Source of the DNA: CAZJYI01 sp964550025
GTDB taxonomy: Bacteria; Verrucomicrobiota; Kiritimatiellia; UBA8416; CAYOBW01
Length of the DNA stretch: 64,000 nucleotides
Assembly: GCA_964550025.1 (NCBI GenBank)
Contig: CAZJYI010000004.1
Location: 62,001-126,000 of the forward strand
Reading direction: 5' to 3'
Shown: positions 61,885 through 64,000 of the stretch, piece by piece
Layout: each line of letters begins with the position of its first letter
Position numbering within the stretch: the first letter of the stretch is position 1
The notes under the pieces: generated by a model
The model's input: the letters and a program-made list of their open reading frames with translations, nothing else
Databases searched by the model: none
What the model was told of the DNA's origin: nothing
Position numbers and translations under genes: made by a program

Positions 61885-63534
61885 ATGCAAAGAATGAGCG
61901 TGATATGCGTGACCTGGGTTCTGGTTGCATCGACGACGCGCCTCGCCGCTCAGGTCGTCGAACGTGAGCGACCGGCGGCGTGGAAGAAGCTGGTTCCCGG
62001 TGGGCAGTTCAAGGACCTGTTTGAACCCATGCCCGTACGGAAAGGGTTCACCAGTGACACCTGGGGCGAGGACAACGTGAAGCCGCGCGATGTCTCCAAT
62101 GGGATTGAAGACCCGGCCTGGTCCTATTGGTGCGGCGATCCGCACCGGGACGAGGACGGCGTCTACCACCTGTACACGGCCCGTTGGCCGGAAGACCATC
62201 CCAGGGGGCACTTCGGATATTTTGACTCCATCGTCGTTCATGCGGTGGCGGAGGACCCGCTCGGCCCGTACGAGGTCCGCGAAACCCTGGGCGAAGGACA
62301 TAACCCCGAAATCTACAGGACGAAGAAGGGCTGGGTCGTCTACACCACGCACAGCCGCTATTTCTTGGCGAAGACGTTGAGCGGTCCCTGGAAGCGACAG
62401 ACCTACTCGTTCAGTAGACGCGAGCGCTACGCCTTTCCGAACTTCGTGAACTTCTCGTTCTCGCCACGCGATGACGGGACCTTCATTGCCGTCTCCCGCA
62501 GAGGCTACATCTGGGTCAGCCAGGACGGCCTGGCGTGGGATGAGGTCTCCGCGGAGTCCGTCTATCCCAGGGTCCCCGGCATTTTCGAAGACCCGGTCAT
62601 GTGGAAGGACGACATCCAGTATCACATCATCGCGAACGACTGGAAGGGACGCATCGCGTACTACTTGCGTTCACTGGACGGTTTCCACTGGGTGACGGAG
62701 CCCGGTGAAGCCTATGTGCCCGGTATTGCCCGATACGAGGACGGGACCGTGTCTGAGTGGTATAAGTTCGAGCGAATCCGCTTTCTTCAGGATGCATACG
62801 GCCGGCCGACACATGCGCATTTCGCCGTGATCGACAGTTCGAAGCACGATGACCTGCCGAACGACACCCACAACTCAAAGCTGATCGTCATTCCGATGAC
62901 CGTGGCGCGTCGTCTTGAAGTGCTCAATCCCCAAGCGGTAAGTGCGCGAACCGCAACCATCCGCGTTCGGGTCAGGGCAGAAGCGGGATTCAATCCGCAC
63001 AGGGAGCTGGATATTGACACGTTGCGGTTCGGGGCTTCTTCGGAAGTCAACTACGGTCGGGGCAGCAAAGTTGAAGGAACGGAAAGGGACGGCGATGATC
63101 TCGTCCTGCTGTTCAACGGTTCATCCACCGGCTTCACCCCCGAGAACTTCGCCGGCAAACTGCTGGGCAAGTCCGCGAACGGCAAGATCGTCTTCGGATG
63201 GGCCCGCCTGCCCGGAGCCAATCCTGACGTGCCGTTGCTCTCCCCGCTGTCGCCGAAGTTCGAGTTCACCGATGACGGACTGGAGGCCTATGTCGAGATC
63301 CAGAACTTCGGACAGGCCGCATCGAAGGAGGCTTCGGTGGGGGTCCTGAGCGGGGACGACGAGCTGGCGAGAGGCAACGTGCGTGCGTTGCGTCCATTTG
63401 AGAAGTCGATGGTCCGGTTGATCTGCAAACGGGCACTTCCTCGCGGCAGCAAACACGAGATCACTGTGCGAGTGGATTGCGAGGAACTGCCTTCGGAGTG
63501 TTTCACGAAGAAGGTGACATTACCCCGAAGATAA
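61885..63534 (+). CDS. Secreted GH43-like five-bladed propeller glycosidase
   Basis: 549 aa. ATG at 61885 with GGGGGAGA 7 nt upstream and signal peptide (VICVTWVLVASTTRLAAQ). PAWSYWCGDPHRDEDGVYHLY, ARWPEDHPRG, GEGHNPEIYRTKKGWVVYTT, GIFEDPVMWKDDIQYHIIAND have the blade pattern and acidic residues of the GH43/GH117/GH32-type clan; proteins of this shape are common in PVC polysaccharide loci and are usually annotated only as glycoside hydrolases. The last 180 residues form two sandwich domains (LEVLNPQAVSARTATIRVRV, FGWARLPGANPDVPLLSP). Catalytic residues are probable (Asp in GDP, Glu in FEDP) but not certain. It is followed 12 bp later by another glycosidase, so they are probably co-transcribed. 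Confidence 0.7.
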   Translation: MQRMSVICVTWVLVASTTRLAAQVVERERPAAWKKLVPGGQFKDLFEPMPVRKGFTSDTWGEDNVKPRDVSNGIEDPAWSYWCGDPHRDEDGVYHLYTARWPEDHPRGHFGYFDSIVVHAVAEDPLGPYEVRETLGEGHNPEIYRTKKGWVVYTTHSRYFLAKTLSGPWKRQTYSFSRRERYAFPNFVNFSFSPRDDGTFIAVSRRGYIWVSQDGLAWDEVSAESVYPRVPGIFEDPVMWKDDIQYHIIANDWKGRIAYYLRSLDGFHWVTEPGEAYVPGIARYEDGTVSEWYKFERIRFLQDAYGRPTHAHFAVIDSSKHDDLPNDTHNSKLIVIPMTVARRLEVLNPQAVSARTATIRVRVRAEAGFNPHRELDIDTLRFGASSEVNYGRGSKVEGTERDGDDLVLLFNGSSTGFTPENFAGKLLGKSANGKIVFGWARLPGANPDVPLLSPLSPKFEFTDDGLEAYVEIQNFGQAASKEASVGVLSGDDELARGNVRALRPFEKSMVRLICKRALPRGSKHEITVRVDCEELPSECFTKKVTLPRR

Positions 63535-63546
63535 GAGGAGAGTCCC

Positions 63547-64000
63547 ATGATACCACGGCCTGATACGATGCGGCACCGGACGATCCAGATCATCCTGTGT
63601 GTGTGCGGCAGCGTGGCGCCGATCGGCGCTGCACGCGGGAGGGATGCCGTGCCGTTCCCGGAGGCGCTGGATGCCGCGGCGATCTCCGTAGCGCGTCTCG
63701 ATCGAATTCAGGATGATGCGCTCCTGATCGGCAACGGGGACATCAACGCATTGGTCTACAGCTCAAATGCAGAGCTGCGCATGATGTTGACGAAGAATGA
63801 TGTTTGGGATGCGCGACTGATCACGAAGAACGATCCTCCCTTGCCGAAACTCCGCTGGCTTAAGCAGGCGGCGTCGCAGCTCTCACCCGGTGGGAGGGCG
63901 GAGATCCATGAAGATGGTTTTCGTCGGCAGCAGCGCGACGGCTACCATGACTATCCCTATCCCTTCCCAAAGCCGTGTGCGCAATTGGTCTTTGGCAACG
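63547..64000 (+). CDS. Secreted GH95-like glycosidase, N-terminal part (runs off window)
   Basis: Open from ATG at 63547 (AGAGGAGAG 5 nt upstream) to the window end, 151 codons. Signal peptide IQIILCVCGSVAPIGAA, then DDALLIGNGDINALVYSSNA and ELRMMLTKNDVWDARL. The 'IGNGDINALVY...L.KNDVWDAR' pattern is the N-terminal sandwich of six-hairpin glycosidases related to GH95/GH65 (DUF5703-like). The catalytic barrel lies outside the window, so activity cannot be assigned. In an operon with the GH43-like gene. Confidence 0.7.
   Translation, partial: MIPRPDTMRHRTIQIILCVCGSVAPIGAARGRDAVPFPEALDAAAISVARLDRIQDDALLIGNGDINALVYSSNAELRMMLTKNDVWDARLITKNDPPLPKLRWLKQAASQLSPGGRAEIHEDGFRRQQRDGYHDYPYPFPKPCAQLVFGN

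Overview
This window is GC-rich, with dense gene content and strong Shine-Dalgarno sequences. It has a polysaccharide-degradation gene set typical of the PVC superphylum (Planctomycetota, Kiritimatiellota, Lentisphaerota or Verrucomicrobiota): five sulfatase genes plus a sulfatase remnant, glycoside hydrolases resembling GH95, GH32, GH20, GH99/71 and a GH43-type propeller, a sialate O-acetylesterase-like enzyme, and secreted PQQ-type beta-propeller proteins. No rRNA, tRNA or CRISPR array was seen. The phylum assignment is an inference from gene content, not from a marker gene.

Layout. 1-2.1 kb: sulfatase 3' end and SGNH acetylesterase, then a hairpin-rich gap. 2.1-11.5 kb (minus): GH95 and a sulfatase in one operon, a hairpin cluster, then a 1607-aa HzsA-related/cytochrome/FGE-like fusion. 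11.5-17.2 kb: a vapBC module with an operator, a secreted methyltransferase-like/propeller protein (paralog A) and two broken genes. 17.5-24 kb (minus): an operon of propeller paralog B, a frameshifted GH99/71-like gene and a sulfatase. 24.5-30.6 kb (plus): a GH32 enzyme followed by a sulfatase-GH32 fusion. 30.6-41.2 kb (plus): sulfatase remnant, propeller paralog C, sulfatase, lyase remnant, PEP-mutase/isocitrate-lyase family enzyme, RbsD-like lipoprotein, GH20. 41.4-49.8 kb: a TPR gene divergent from a complete family-5 (Dpp/Opp/Yej-like) ABC importer operon with two small extra genes. 50-58 kb: a 2685-aa secreted protein of unknown function ending in about six PASTA repeats. 58.4-64 kb: propeller paralog D, a GH43-like propeller and the start of another glycosidase.

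The gene set points to removal of sulfate and acetyl groups from complex glycans (fucose, fructose and hexosamine containing), hydrolysis outside the cell, and uptake of products through the ABC importer. All intact sulfatases are of the cysteine type and need formylglycine maturation. The only FGE-like domain here lacks the active-site cysteines, so the maturase must lie elsewhere.

Two observations stand out. First, four paralogs of a secreted fusion (class-I methyltransferase-like domain plus PQQ-like propellers) share an invariant H-x-R-C-x(36-37)-C-x(17)-C-x-C motif. Second, arrays of 7-bp tandem repeats, each with a different unit, interrupt three of the four paralogs at equivalent linker positions. 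Arrays of the same period, with other units, lie between genes. The sulfatase-GH32 fusion and the PASTA giant also look worth following.
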